A DNA stretch of 64,000 nucleotides from Aplectana chamaeleonis (Eukaryota > Nematoda > Chromadorea > Rhabditida > Cosmocercidae): positions 144,468 to 208,467 of the forward strand of contig JAPDOI010001214.1 in assembly GCA_029168955.1 (NCBI GenBank), written 5' to 3'. The position numbers and the translations under genes are program-made. Below the pieces are notes generated by a model. It searched no databases. It saw nothing but the letters and a program-made list of their open reading frames with translations, and was not told the origin of the DNA. Shown here in pieces: positions 42,423 to 52,843 of the stretch. Every line of letters starts with the position of its first letter. The stretch's first letter is position 1.

Positions 42423-42544
42423 CCTGACAGTTCGGCTCATTCTCGCAATCTGCGAGTCGGCTTCTGTTGCTGACCGGGCTCCTCCCGTTCACCCGAACAG
42501 CAACAACAGTGGCCAGAGATTGAAAAATGAACCGAACTGTCAGG
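42423..42544. repeat. 122-bp inverted repeat in hAT element 1
   Basis: CCTGACAGTTCGGCTCATT at 42423 is matched inverted at the right end (to 42544). CGGCTCCGA lies on both sides, a possible target duplication. It is probably a small nested MITE. Confidence 0.5.
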
Positions 42545-42643
42545 CGGCTCCGATTCCTGTTCGGTACAACTCGGGTTCTAGAAACCCCTGAGATCAAAAA
42601 TTTGCTGTCTAGAGCATGGTTAAGTTTGACACTTTTTTTGCAG

Positions 42644-42975
42644 TCCTGAAATTTTATTTACCAGCGGCTTCGGTGGCGAAATATAATAGTACGGGGCTGG
42701 GCTATACAGGCTGGCCTATGGATCAAATAGATTGGAACACAAAATACACTTCGTTGCAGAATTTTAAGGAAATTTCGAAAACAACCTCCACCACGCGTCC
42801 GCCATCAGTGGTTCAAAAAGGACCAGTAGAAAATCTGGTATTTCGTGAATTCAAATCTGCTGAGGGATCGTCAAATTATCTTTCTCTCCTGAAAACAGTA
42901 TTCGACGAAGAGTTTTACGAGGTTCCCGAATTAAACGTTGATAGATGTCTGTCTTCAAAGACAATCAAGCTTTGA
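42644..42975 (+). CDS. Unidentified frame with acceptor, inside hAT element 1
   Basis: The strong acceptor CACTTTTTTTGCAG ends at 42643. The frame then runs about 110 codons to TGA (42973-42975), with VLKFYLPAASVAKYNSTGLG, a Thr/Pro-rich patch (KTTSTTRPPS) and SSNYLSLLKTVFDEEFYEVP. The composition is protein-like and contains an N-glycosylation sequon. It shows no hAT transposase motif. Because it lies between matched TIRs and target duplications, it may be a host exon captured by the transposon, or a fortuitous frame. Confidence 0.4.
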
Positions 42976-43261
42976 GAGGAAAAGTAATTTTAAAGCTTGG
43001 TGTGAAACATTCCAACAAGAAAAAGACGGCTGTGAAGTCTCCTACCTTTTCGAAAAAGTTATGAAATATTTTAAAATTTTAGAATCTGGCGATTCTGAAT
43101 GCGAAAGAAAAGAATAGGTCAGGTAATTGTCTGTTTTCGAAACCCACGATTTTGAAGGGACTTTGACATTTTTGCATTTCGGAACCCTACACAACCTTCA
43201 CCACTCTTCAACGGTTATCTCCACTCCAACAACCCTATGTTTATGGGGATAAACGTTTGCA

Positions 43262-44325
43262 ACTCTACTCACAGGGGAAGTGTTTAGAGTGGTAAACGCG
43301 AATTTTACTATTCTGGCGCAATAGTAAAAATGCGCCGTATCCCGCCCTGAGCTGCAGGTTCGAGCAAGTTATGAGCATTTTTTGAGCCTCGCGAAATACT
43401 CTATCCTACCTTCATGCAATTTTTTCGAGTTTCAAAAAAAATTCTCGGATTTAGCCCAAAACTTGTATGTAGGGGTAATCTAGGTGGTGAACCCAAATCT
43501 GGAGTCCATTTGTCGAAATTTCGAGGCTTACTGTAGGTTACGGTAGGTAACATGCCTTTTAGGGGACAAAACCCACCTTAGTATTTTGAAGATCGACAAA
43601 CGGACGTTAAATTCAAATTCTCCAGAATAACCCCCGTATACAAATTTGGCGTCAAACCTGAGATTTTGACCGAACTACCGTATACCCACCGTAATCTACC
43701 GTAATCTGCACAAAATCAATAAACAGACTCCAGATTCGTGTTAAGCACTCCGCTTAACTCTCAGAGAATGTTTTTGAGACATATTTGAGACATATCTATC
43801 GTAGAAATCCGGAAATCTCGAAAATGGCGTTTTTCCCACGAAATTTTCCCCGGTTTGGAAGCTTTGAACGAAATTAGCAGAGAACTTTGGAAAATCGACT
43901 AATAAACCACAGATTCGTAATCAGCGCCCCAAAAAACCTTACTGAGAGAATTTGAAGTCAAATCTGGAATATTTTCTAAAACGCTTCCAGAGCCCTCTAA
44001 TCGGTATAAACAAACGCCCACCCGAAAATCCGTACAAGTCCAAAACGCTGTCAGTCTGGACAAAGTATGGAAAATGCGCCTTTACCAAAATTTTGCTCAG
44101 GGGGTAGTTTTGGGCGCTGAGCACATTTATGGGGTCCGTTTACAAATTTTCGAAAGATTAATGCCCTTTTTTGGAGGGTACAATAAGCACAAAAAACGAC
44201 CTTTTCAAGCATGTAACTTTTCGGAACCTGCAGCTCGGGGCTGGATACTGCTCAGTTTTTCTATTGAGCCACTAGAGATACTAACCATACTACCGCTCTA
44301 AACACTTTCCTTGTCAGAGTAACGC
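43262..44325. mobile_element. Foldback repeat nested in hAT element 1
   Basis: GGGGAAGTGTTTAGAG..GGTA at about 43274 and CCTGAGCTGCAGGTTCG at 43347 recur inverted at 44308 and 44240. Between them lie several diverged copies of a ~110-bp unit containing 'CAGATTCGT..TCAGCGCCCC' and ACCGTAACCTACCG. A copy of the unit lies at 15305-15420. Confidence 0.5.
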
Positions 44326-45296
44326 TTCGCATATAAAGAGGGAGAATCTGTTTCTGCATCAAAATTGTTTCGAAAATTTATATTTCATTTATAGTGGCCC
44401 CCTCATACAAGGGTTTTTCTCTTGAAGGCAGTGTTCACGTTAAAAAAAACCCTATTCTAGTTTTCCATGGCTTTGAGCGGGTAAGTCCACCAAGTAGACG
44501 TTAATGGGGAGAAGTCCCCACAGAACTCTCAAACACCGAAGAAAAAAATGCTTAAAAACCTATTAAATATTCATTTACGCCTGCTGGTGTGTTTTGTGCA
44601 CTGTGGACAAAGCGTCAAACCAAACGCCGCAAATGGTTTTGAGATTCAAAATTCTTAGGTGAGTGACTTCTTTGTATTCTGTTTCGTGGACCAAAAACTC
44701 TTGAAGAATAATATGGTTAAATGCCCATGTCTGGTTACTAGCCTCTTCCGGCACAAAGAATATTCAAAAATCCGGTGCCAGTCCCTCTACTGAAATGAAC
44801 TTGGAACAACTGTTATATGAAGTGGGCGGGGTGACCCAATAGGCTGGCTGTTCCACGAGATTTTCACCCACTTCTTAGCCGTTTTTTGTCGTACTTCCGT
44901 TCTTACTTTTCCTAGAGGGACCCAAAGCTTACAATTCGGTCAAAAAATACGGGCAGCTTTTCTATCCTGAACTTTTAACAGATAGCTTTAAACTCTCGAA
45001 CCGCAATTTTTTTCTCAACTTAGTGTCTCTCTCCTTGGCTTCCACTGAAATGTGTTTGGTAGAGCGATGATTCTTTATATTTTCGCATTCAAAAATAGTT
45101 CAGAATGTGGCACAGGTTTGGTACTTGATCAAGCCTAAAATTTAACTTTTGTTTATTTAGGTCGTTTTTATTCCAGGTACATACATATCTACCCCGAAAA
45201 TTTCTTCAAGTACTGTTCAGAACAACCTACCTTCGATATGAAAACACCTCATTACTGAAGTGTTGAAGGGTTTTCCTTATCGAATCAGGTTTGGTC
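44326..45296. other. hAT element 1 interior without recognised content
   Basis: AT-rich sequence with no splice-bounded open frame. CAGTGTTCACGTTAAA near 44430 has weak relatives at about 27455 and 46760. Confidence 0.3.
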
Positions 45297-45600
45297 TATA
45301 GTCTACATCAATGGAAGTAGAACCTGGTGAGGTTGTGGACTCGGGCTAACATGCGGTAGTTTGTTAGTTGTATCAACTGTTTTTCCGAAACAGTTGCGAT
45401 AGATCGATGAGTCTGTGTTTTCACTGACACGACCTGATTTGTGGAAGCAATGAATACAGGTGAAAATGTGAGAGTGGAAACAAAACTCACCGACCAATCT
45501 CAGCTATTTCGAAAAAATGAGTGATAACACAATCAGACTACAGTATGCGGGGAAGAGTCGGCAACCTCACCAGGTCCTACTTCCACTGCTGTAGACTATA
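45297..45600. mobile_element. 304-bp MITE nested in hAT element 1
   Basis: TATAGTCTACATCAATGGAA with GTAGAACCTGGTGAGGTTG at the left is repeated inverted at the right end (to 45600); the TIR is about 39 bp with few mismatches. Ends of TATA are consistent with TA targeting. Confidence 0.7.
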
Positions 45601-45759
45601 TGTGTGGGCTTGTTACTCATTATCAGTTACGAATTACGAATTACGATTTACGAATTACGAGGAATTTGAAAAATTACGATTTACGATTTACGAAATTACA
45701 AAATCCAGTTACGCACAGCCCTGGTGCACAGTAGGCATGGTCATTCGACACTAATTTTC

Positions 45760-46450
45760 AAATGAATGAAAGAATATTGCATTTTTAGAGCACCTCAAAA
45801 TTTTCTAAATTGAAATGGGCACTGTCAGAAAGTTTCAACTGAATAAAGTTTGAAAATGTTGCTTTTTTGAAACTTACGGAAAAGAGGGTGTAATTCAATT
45901 ATCTCTTTTTGAATTTCCCGATTGAATGAAAATTTCAAAAAAGGACTTTTTGAAATTTTCGAATGAGTGAACAACTTTAAAAACCTTACTCCATCCGTTT
46001 GGTATTCATATTCGGAAAAGTTCTCGGCCTATTTGAACAAACTTCCAAATATTCCATAGATCTATTTGCAAACCTTTTTTTTTAATGGCCCGTGACCCTA
46101 AACGAGCGAATATTCGAGAAATTGAATTTTTCGATTTCTCCAATTGACCGAATATAAGACAAAGTTTTTTATAATTATCGAAATAATCGGAAAACCGAAC
46201 ATTTCAACCTTTATAAATGAAATGAAAGCAACCATTTCGATTTCATGAATGAATCGAATTCTCGAAAAAATCCGACAATTAAGTTCCAAGATGAATAGAA
46301 TTTTCTAGTACTCGGGTATTAATCGAAAAATGTGCGTATTATTCGAGTGTAGTTGACGATTTCCAAAAAAAAACATTCTCTTCACTCGAGCTACAAACTT
46401 TGTTTTAATTCTTGGTTGTACCGATAGTCGTTCTTCTTCAAATAATCGAC
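45760..46450. repeat. TTCGAA/ATTCGAAT-rich degenerate repeat
   Basis: Dense GAATTTTTCGA, TTCGAATG and AATCGAAAA words occur without a fixed period, as at 3180-3600 and 57300-58330. It may be diverged copies of one AT-rich element. No coding content is visible. Confidence 0.4.
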
Positions 46451-46791
46451 TGCTCGAATTACTCGAAAACCCCATTTTCTCACGTCGCCAGCCTTTGTTG
46501 GGGAATATAAAGACACACCCGGAATTAAAATTGAGAGCTTTTTTCTAACATAGAGCAAGGCTTACTCTCGAACAAGGCATATAGGCGTGACGATGGACAT
46601 ATACACTCATCCCTGCTTTAGGTGTAAAAATGCGTTTCGCGCGTTCCTCTTGTTGATTTTTTTCTCTATTATTTGAGAAGTTTATGGGGACTTTTCTCTT
46701 TCAAACTCTACTTTGTGAACTTGCCTACTCAAAAACATCGGAAAGTAAAATAGGGTTTTTTATCGTGAACTTTGCATTTGAATAGCCCCTA

Positions 46792-46987
46792 CTATCGTTC
46801 TCGGAGCCAAATTCCGGTCCGCATTTGCGGACAACGGCTGCTTCATCACGCATGAGGATGATAATCGTGCTGAGACCTTTTGCTGCCGGCACGATTCGCC
46901 TTTCTCCCAGCACGATTGTCATCGTGTTGCGTGACGCAACAGTCTAGTCCCCAAATGCGGACCGGATTGTGGCTCCGAGAACGACAG
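46792..46987. mobile_element. 196-bp MITE, TA duplication
   Basis: TA at 46790-46791 and 46988-46989 flanks 'CTATCGTTCTCGGAGCC' and its inverse GGCTCCGAGAACGACAG. The arms continue through CCGGTCCGCATTTG.GGAC. The centre holds paired GCACGATT words. Confidence 0.7.
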
Positions 46988-47347
46988 TACGCGGAGTCAA
47001 CGCTCAGCCGACTCTGCAATCGGCTCTTCAGCGAGGTGCGATTGCGGAGTCTACTTTGATATCGGCGTGCAAGCAGGACAATCTGTAATGAAGGCACCGC
47101 AGTGACGCCGTGTAGGTGCCTACTCAGGCAATCGCGGTGGTCGGTGGCAGGCTAAAACGCCCCTTCCCGAATGAAATTGATCCGATGCGGCTGATCGGCG
47201 GAGGTTTCGGCATGACTCATAACTGCCGAAGTTTTCGTGGTGATGTCTCATATGTGGCGGAGTTTTCGGGGCGACGTGTTGCAGTGTCTGCACTGTTTTT
47301 CTATGGTACTCTCTCGTGTAGAGCGCGGAATCGGTAGCCCACAATGT

Positions 47348-47450
47348 ATACAGGCCATAAAACGGCCAATGTCTCACCGTCGACTGCGTACCACGCGCAG
47401 CGCGTGGTACGCAGTCGAGGGTGAGACATTGGCCGTTTTATGGTCTGTAC
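47348..47450. repeat. 103-nt near-perfect palindrome
   Basis: Arms of about 51 nt (ATAAAACGGCCAATGTCTCA, CCGTCGACTGCGTACCACGC) meet around 47399 with essentially no loop. Only three to four mismatches were counted. Such spacerless palindromes are usually unstable, so it is probably recent. GC-rich repeats such as GGAGTTTTCGG surround it. Confidence 0.7.
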
Positions 47451-47516
47451 GCTGCACTGGAATGTGACGTGTTTGTGCGTATCACGGCTGCCAGCTCGGG
47501 ATATCGGCGCTTTGGC

Positions 47517-47576
47517 GGGCGTCGGTGGCAGGTTGACAGGTCAATTGTGCTGCCTCTCAACCTGCCACCGACGCCC
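47517..47576. repeat. Hairpin with 20-bp perfect stem
   Basis: GGGCGTCGGTGGCAGGTTGA is exactly inverted at 47557-47576, with a 20-nt loop. A relative of the stem (GGTCGGTGGCAGG) occurs at 47138, so it belongs to a local repeat family. Confidence 0.6.
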
Positions 47577-47934
47577 GGCGACTGCAGAAGTGGTAGAGGG
47601 TGGGAGGTGGGAGGTGATTAGGCGAAACTTTCGGTGTAAACACGTAGGTGTGACGTCACACTGGGTGGTCGGTAAGAGGTGATAAGGCAGAGCTTTCGGT
47701 GTGAACGGGTCAAGGATGATGTGGCATTGTAGGGTCGGTGGGAGGTCGACACGCGGAGTTTTCGGCATGAATGGGAGAGTTTTCGGGCCTTGCCCGCCCC
47801 TTTTTTCGTTTCGAGCGGGGGCACGCTACCTGGTCAACTCCTCTCAACCAGCCACCGACCCCCGCGAGTGTGTGAGTATAGGACACCTACACGGCGTCAT
47901 TGCGGTGCCGTCACCACAGATTTTCTCAGAGTTT

Positions 47935-48054
47935 GGGCTGGATTTCATGAACGGCAAACCATGGGCTACATTTGGGTTTACTGTGAAAATAGCACGCAAT
48001 TCTTGGAGGCAAACCCAACTATAGCCCATGGTTTGCGTTCATGAATCCCAGCCC
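47935..48054. mobile_element. 120-bp palindromic MITE
   Basis: GGGCTGGATTTCATGAACGG and CAAACCATGGGCTA are repeated inverted (TAGCCCATGGTTTGCGTTCA, TGAATCCCAGCCC). Arms are about 48 bp. No target duplication is certain. Confidence 0.6.
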
Positions 48055-48508
48055 TATATTTTCGACTTCAAATGTTCATCGTTCACAATTGATATTGTAT
48101 TTCGGTAATCCGTTAGTTGCCAGGAACAAGTATCCTACATGATACTGCCCCGGCGCTTGTTTGCGGGGCCTGCACGGCCTCTTTCAATTACCAATAGTGA
48201 TAGTCGATGAAAATGAAGAGAATAGGGCGATTAAGTGTGATAATGGTATCTGATCCTTACACTGAACTTTGTGCGAGGTTCATTTCGATGTGTTTCTCCG
48301 GCCTATGAGGCCAACCCACTTGCTCATTCTTTTCGGCATCACTCCCCCAATCATATCTCAGAGGGTTCGTTGTTCACTAACGACTGATCGTGGTGTCAAG
48401 ACATAACATGTGACATCAGACTTGTTTAGTTTTAGCTACCCATTTGGAGTCGAAATCATGATTGTCATCCTTTCGACATATCTTGCATTCATTCCAACAT
48501 CCTTTCAG

Positions 48509-48545
48509 GGTCATCACTCGGAGAGACCGCCAGTGAAGTACAATT
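48509..48545 (+). CDS. Candidate gene B juxtamembrane exon
   Basis: The acceptor ACATCCTTTCAG (to 48508) and donor GTGAGT (from 48546) bound 37 nt. In the frame that leaves 2 nt, it reads SSLGETASEVQ and the split codon is completed as Phe by the gene B transmembrane exon at 55620. Splice signals are good, but the exon is short and 7 kb from the next one. Confidence 0.35.
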
Positions 48546-48577
48546 GTGAGTTGTCCCGACAAAACTCAGCAGGGTGC

Positions 48578-48755
48578 AAACGTAGTTGGAGGGGATCAGA
48601 AATCAAGTGAAGATTGAGTGACACCGATGCCAGAAATCGAAGTATTTCCATGGAATTTGTAAGAGAACGGTGACTGATGCCGTTATGAGATATCTGATGA
48701 CGGAAAAAAAATTTCGTTTTCATGAAGGAATCTTGGGCACCCCCAACTTTGTAGT
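48578..48755 (-). mobile_element. MITE family F, inverted copy
   Basis: It carries TCGAAGTATTTCCATGGAAT, the middle motif of the 11236 copy, plus GACTGATGCCGTTATGAGAT and an end GGCACCCCCAA. It lies just downstream of the candidate exon at 48509. Confidence 0.5.
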
Positions 48756-48889
48756 TTGCACCATTCAGCTGAGCTTGTTGCAATTTCACCTGCAACATTC
48801 CGTGGTTGCGTTCCTAGAAGATATCGAATAGCGGAATGGAGCTTCCGGGGCCCGTTCAGCTCTGAAAATAAAGTTTACCCCTTCTGAAC

Positions 48890-49130
48890 TGATATGCCAT
48901 TCCTTTTGTTCTTCAGCATTTGTCCCGCATTGTAGCAGGGTCCGTTTTTTTCGAACGTTGCCGCCATTTGACCTTGTCATTCGCGTTGTCGGGATGGAGG
49001 CCTGCGCAATATTTATATACTTGTGCAAGACATCCGGCCATCTCTGCCTAGGTTGTCCTCTTGGTCGCTGGCCCGTCACTTAGAGCTGCATAGCCGCTTT
49101 CGCTATCGAGTGTTCTCCAGCTCGCAGAAC
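48890..49130 (-). pseudogene. RTE LINE C-terminal relic, split by hAT element 2
   Basis: The sense frame reads HVLRAGEHSIAKAAMQL, stop, VTGQRPRGQPRQRWPDVLHK, then a basic tail ending EEQKE. 'GHVLR..E' followed by 'RPRG.P..RW' is the C-terminal signature of RTE-type retrotransposons. The Tyr-Gly codons preceding HVLR lie beyond the hAT at 51044-51058, so the frame is continuous if the insertion is removed. Confidence 0.65.
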
Positions 49131-49270
49131 GTGCCCATCAGGGGTGTGCGTAAATGAAATTTCAATTTCCGTCAATCGTAAAACGTAATTACGATAAAAC
49201 CACCGTAAATCGTAAATCGTAAACCGTAAATCGTAACCAGCAAATAATAACCATAACCTTCAAAAAATTA

Positions 49271-49645
49271 TTACAATGGTGAAACAAGAAATTGAATACG
49301 TTCTAAATGAGAAAAAATTGATTCAGGAGATTGTTGCCTTCTCAGCTGCAGATGTACATATTTTGCATTTTGGAGCCAAATTAACTCTGTTCCTCCTCGT
49401 GCTTGTGCGGAGCGAGGAAAGAGACCGCGAGAAGAATTGGGGGCTAAGGCCTCTTTTAGAGTGCAATCGCTGATCGCCGCGATGACATGTTTTGTCGCGA
49501 TGACATTGACACGCAGCTTACGCACGCAGACGCACGCGATAAACGGAAAATTGTTAACTCCGAAGCAGAGGATAGCTAGGAGTATTAAAGAGAAAAACAG
49601 TTCTGCAGATTTGAGTGTCCAACGCAGACTCGGTATACGCTTCAT
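49271..49645 (-). CDS. Unidentified 124-codon frame in hAT element 2
   Basis: ATG at 49645. It begins MKRIPSLRWTLKSAELFFSL followed by a hydrophobic stretch (ILLAILCFGVNNFPFIACVC), then an ordinary polar sequence. It could be a signal-anchor protein fragment or chance. No relation to hAT transposase is visible, and nothing supports expression. Confidence 0.25.
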   Translation of the reverse strand: MKRIPSLRWTLKSAELFFSLILLAILCFGVNNFPFIACVCVRKLRVNVIATKHVIAAISDCTLKEALAPNSSRGLFPRSAQARGGTELIWLQNAKYVHLQLRRQQSPESIFSHLERIQFLVSPL

Positions 49646-50369
49646 GCAGTGCCATGCTCACTAAAGGCGTCATAACATTTGCTAGTAAAAGTAAGGGTAG
49701 ACCTGCCTGTGGTGCTACCTGCTACCCGTAAAACTACCTACTGTCCACCGTTTCACCTACTATGTACATATTTAGTTGCGTTCAGTATTTGACAGCTAAC
49801 CGAATTCAATGGGAGCGTCTTACCTGTATTTCTCTGTTTCCGTTATCACTCATTCCACAACTGCTTCCTAGATATTGAGAAATCTGGAGGTCCGATTCAG
49901 CTGTACGCGCGCGTATCTTCTGGGCAACAGGGACACATGTAAATTTGTAATGCCTCTGCCAAATGTTAATGCCGTTGTAAGCCTTGAAACGAGACAGAGT
50001 GGCCGTATTTGAGCGATTCTTTACGGCCTTTATCTGAGAACTCCGCCCACTTGTTAGCGAAACACCGATGATATGCATGTGATCTACAGCACAGCTTAGG
50101 TCGCAAAGCTCAAGTTATTCTCCTTTATATCCATTTTATATCGAATGGCGGGCCAAGACCACTCTCTCAAGCCATTTTGGGCATAACTAGACCGCTTCGC
50201 ACGGTTTTTTTGTCTAATCTACTTCTTGGAATCAGGACTGTTGCTCATAAAAAAGGATTCTCTCGAAGAGAGTGATTGCGCCGCGTCGTAGTCCATTGTT
50301 ATATGCGGTAATCGGTCGCTGTTGCGGCCCCCACTTTACGCCGCAAGGCGTTGCACTGAACTAGAAGAA

Positions 50370-50510
50370 AAATACCGTGCGGTACCGATTGCCACAGAGC
50401 CATAAATCACTCTGGAATTCTCTGAGAATTTGAGCTGGTCGGTCTGATATAGCAATGCAACTGATATCATCATTTCATGCCCTTGTGGCAATCGGTACCG
50501 CACGGTATTT
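50370..50510. mobile_element. 141-bp MITE with perfect 27-bp TIRs
   Basis: AAATACCGTGCGGTACCGAT plus TGCCACA (50370-50396) is exactly inverted at 50484-50510. It lies inside hAT element 2, and the surrounding sequence also forms a weaker inverted repeat (CCATTGTTAT / ATAACAATTG). Confidence 0.7.
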
Positions 50511-51060
50511 AGAGTTTACTTTGCACTGACACGGGTGTCAGCGACAGCGACCCAGCCAAATCCAGAATCCTGTACTCCTCCAGGGTGCTTCTCTGCCCTG
50601 AGCGACGGCGACGGCAGGCCCTCAGAGACAGCGACGTAGCAGTGCTCTGCGGCCGCGATAGGTCTGTGGGGTATAACAATTGCCTTGGACGGCAGTTCAT
50701 GAGACGCGCCCAATGCGGATCATGTATACAGCGCCTCCAACTCCGACCGATCGTTCGGCATTATAATGACAGAATCACGTCAAAGGTTGATAAGCGATTC
50801 GTGCTGTAGTTACACGCAGGAGTTGGTCCCATCTCCTGGCCAAAACATTAGTATGCGCAGATTAGGAATAGAGCGACCAATCGGAGATGCCTTGTAATTT
50901 CCTTCCATTGCATGCATTTTTATCTACGAAAATTTACGATTTACGGCCCAAAATGTCGTAAATCGTAAACCGTAATTACGTGGCCAAAAAACACCGTAAA
51001 TCGTAAAAACGTAAATCGTAAACCGTAATTACGCACACCCCTGGTGCCCATACTATCTTA

Positions 51061-51367
51061 GACAAGCTCGCTCATGCCGATCATTTTTTTGCGCAGGACT
51101 ACCGTAACCCTCCTCTAAAAATTTTCCAAGTGTCAGCTTGGATATGAGCACATCGTATTAGCCAACAAACATGTTTGCACAATTTCATCCTCCTCAGTTA
51201 CTCCCAGTGGCTTCTCGAAGAAAGCGGTGTGTGAATGAATGCATACCGCTCCTGTGCCCTTTTATACCCCGCATGTTATGAGCGTGTGTTATCGTTCGTT
51301 ATCATGTTTTGTTCAAGAATGATTACGGTAGCCCTGCGGAAAAATGATCGGCGTGGGCGTGCTTGTC
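51061..51367. mobile_element. 307-bp MITE, TA duplication
   Basis: TA (51059-51060, 51368-51369) flanks GACAAGC/GCTTGTC ends. The TIRs of about 55 bp include GCCGATCATTTTT and GG.CTACCGTAA. It separates the minus-strand RTE relic from a plus-strand RTE fragment. Confidence 0.7.
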
Positions 51368-51369
51368 TA

Positions 51370-51965
51370 TCTTAGGCGATTTTCGCGAAGCTTGTCCGAT
51401 ATGGGGGCGACACCGGTTCCCGAAGCTCTATACCGCTATTCCTGACGATGTGATGCTCGCCTCAGACAGCAAAGGAAATCTCCAAGCGCAAGTTCAAGCT
51501 TGGCACGACAGACTGGCAGAATTCGGCTTACGACTCAATAAGAAGACAACCGAATACATTCAAATGCGAGTTGTGACGATTTCATCCAAGTCGACCACAC
51601 AGTCTTGCTAAAAGCGCATACGTTTCGATATATTGGATCAACGCTTAGCGATGTTGGGGCGCTGACGGATGAAGTTGACGCACGCGTCAATGCTGCTTGG
51701 TTGAAGTGGCGTACCGCGAGTGGATTGCTCTGTGATAGAAAGGTTTGCGACAGGCTCAAGTCAAAGATCAATCGTTCGGTTGTGTGGCCCGTCGCACCGT
51801 ATGGCACAGTGTTATCAAATGACCAAGGAAGATGAAAGACGGCTCGGGGTGATGGAAACGAAGATGCTCAGGTGGAGTGGTCGATTGACTCGATTGGACC
51901 GAGTTCGGAATGAAGATGTGCGTGGAAGATTCGGAGTCGCCCCCATTTCGGACAAGCTTATTTTG
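51370..51965 (+). pseudogene. RTE LINE reverse transcriptase fragment
   Basis: Shifted plus-strand frames give DDVMLASDSKGNLQAQVQAW, LRLNKKTTEYIQ, FRYIGSTLSDVGALTDEVDA, RVNAAWLKWRTASGLLCDRK, LKSKINRSVVWPVAPYGT and ERRLGVMETKMLRWSGRLTR..RNEDVRGRFGVAPI. These are the ADD-box region and the conserved downstream part of RTE-type elements. At least two frameshifts are present. It is truncated at both ends by MITEs. Confidence 0.75.
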
Positions 51966-51995
51966 ACAGCTGGGGGCGTTCGGTGCAAAATTAAT

Positions 51996-52072
51996 TGGGG
52001 GAGGGCACTCAGGATTCATCCATGAAACTGAAAGTTCTATCGATATCAGAAGCCTGATAGCGTTATGAGGCA
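51996..52072 (+). mobile_element. MITE family F, left-end fragment
   Basis: GGGGGAGGGCACTCAGGATTCATCCATGAAACTG-type start, matching 11236 onward, then GCCTGATAGCGTTATGAGG. It stops without the right terminus. Confidence 0.5.
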
Positions 52073-52436
52073 ACACCCCGCACGACCGGTTCGGCCCCCC
52101 AAGTCAGATTAGCTTCAGTTCTGGGCGGAGTGTGTTCTGTTTCGAATGTTTCTCTCAAACGACTCATGTTCCCAAGACCCGCTTGTCTGCTGCGGTACGA
52201 ACCTTCAAACAATACGATTTACTGAAAAAAAGGAAGAAGAAACATATGGCTCCGAACCCAGTTAGCGACAACCTCATGAGATATGGGATAGATAATTATA
52301 GCAAAAATTTGATCGAAAGCCAACTAACCTTGAATTTCACGCCTCTCTTCGCCTGAATGGCTCCAATGGAACGCCAGTGCATTCCCAACTTTCTGTACCG
52401 CAGCAATAGTCAAAACTAGGGCATGACACAAGTTCG

Positions 52437-52843
52437 GGGGGCCACTCAAGATTTAGTTGAAGAATGAATGATACCACTTCCAGAAATTGAAGTATTTCCA
52501 TGGAATCTCCACGATAACAATGACTGATGACGCTGACTGACTCCCAAATACTGGGAAAATGCTGTCTCAAAAAAGCTCAGAATTGTTTGATTACGCCTGT
52601 TTGGTGTTTTGGAAGATTTCTGTACAGGCTATAAAACGGCGAAATTCACTTGGTTCCTACGCGTGCTGGTGTGGAGCGGAGGGTAGAGACAGTGAGAGAG
52701 CGTAGGGCAGACAGAGGCCGAGGCGGCGCGCGCGCCGCTCGCGCCTCGGGTGATGTGAATTTCGACGTTTTATAATGGTATGATATCAGCGCAAAATTTT
52801 CGTTTTCGTTGATGAATCATTCCATTCTCTAGAGTGCCCCCCC
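52437..52843 (-). mobile_element. MITE family F copy split by another MITE
   Basis: 52437-52560 carries the right end and the CCATGGAA motif in inverse orientation. The left end (TGATGAATC..AGTGCCCCCC) is at 52787-52843. Between them, 52629-52776 has its own TIRs TATAAAACGGCGAAATTCAC and GTGAATTTCGACGTTTTATA, with a GC-rich GGCGCGCGCGCC palindrome at about 52724. Confidence 0.55.

Larger units (their letters stand above)
42246..45723. mobile_element. Non-autonomous hAT element 1 (3.5 kb)
   Basis: Perfect 15-bp TIRs CAGGGCTGTGCGTAA are flanked by the 8-bp duplication GTGCACAG (42238-42245 and 45724-45731), which fits the hAT target pattern nTnnnnAn. Subterminal CGATTTACGAATTACG words repeat at both ends. 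No hAT transposase was found. The interior holds a 110-codon spliced-looking frame, a foldback repeat and a nested MITE. The TIR is one base from that of the 49139 element, so both belong to one family. Confidence 0.85.
49139..51043. mobile_element. Non-autonomous hAT element 2 (1.9 kb)
   Basis: Perfect 15-bp TIRs CAGGGGTGTGCGTAA have the 8-bp duplication GTGCCCAT at 49131-49138 and 51044-51051 (hAT pattern nTnnnnAn). Subterminal CGTAAATCGTAAACCGTAA words repeat at both ends, as in element 1. No transposase was found. It is inserted in an RTE relic and itself contains a nested perfect-TIR MITE. Confidence 0.85.

Noticed and set aside
47880..51360. Bacterial or viral insertion because of GC-rich palindromes
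   Set aside because: The palindromes are bounded by TA or hAT-type signatures and mixed with nematode LINE relics; no bacterial or viral genes are present.
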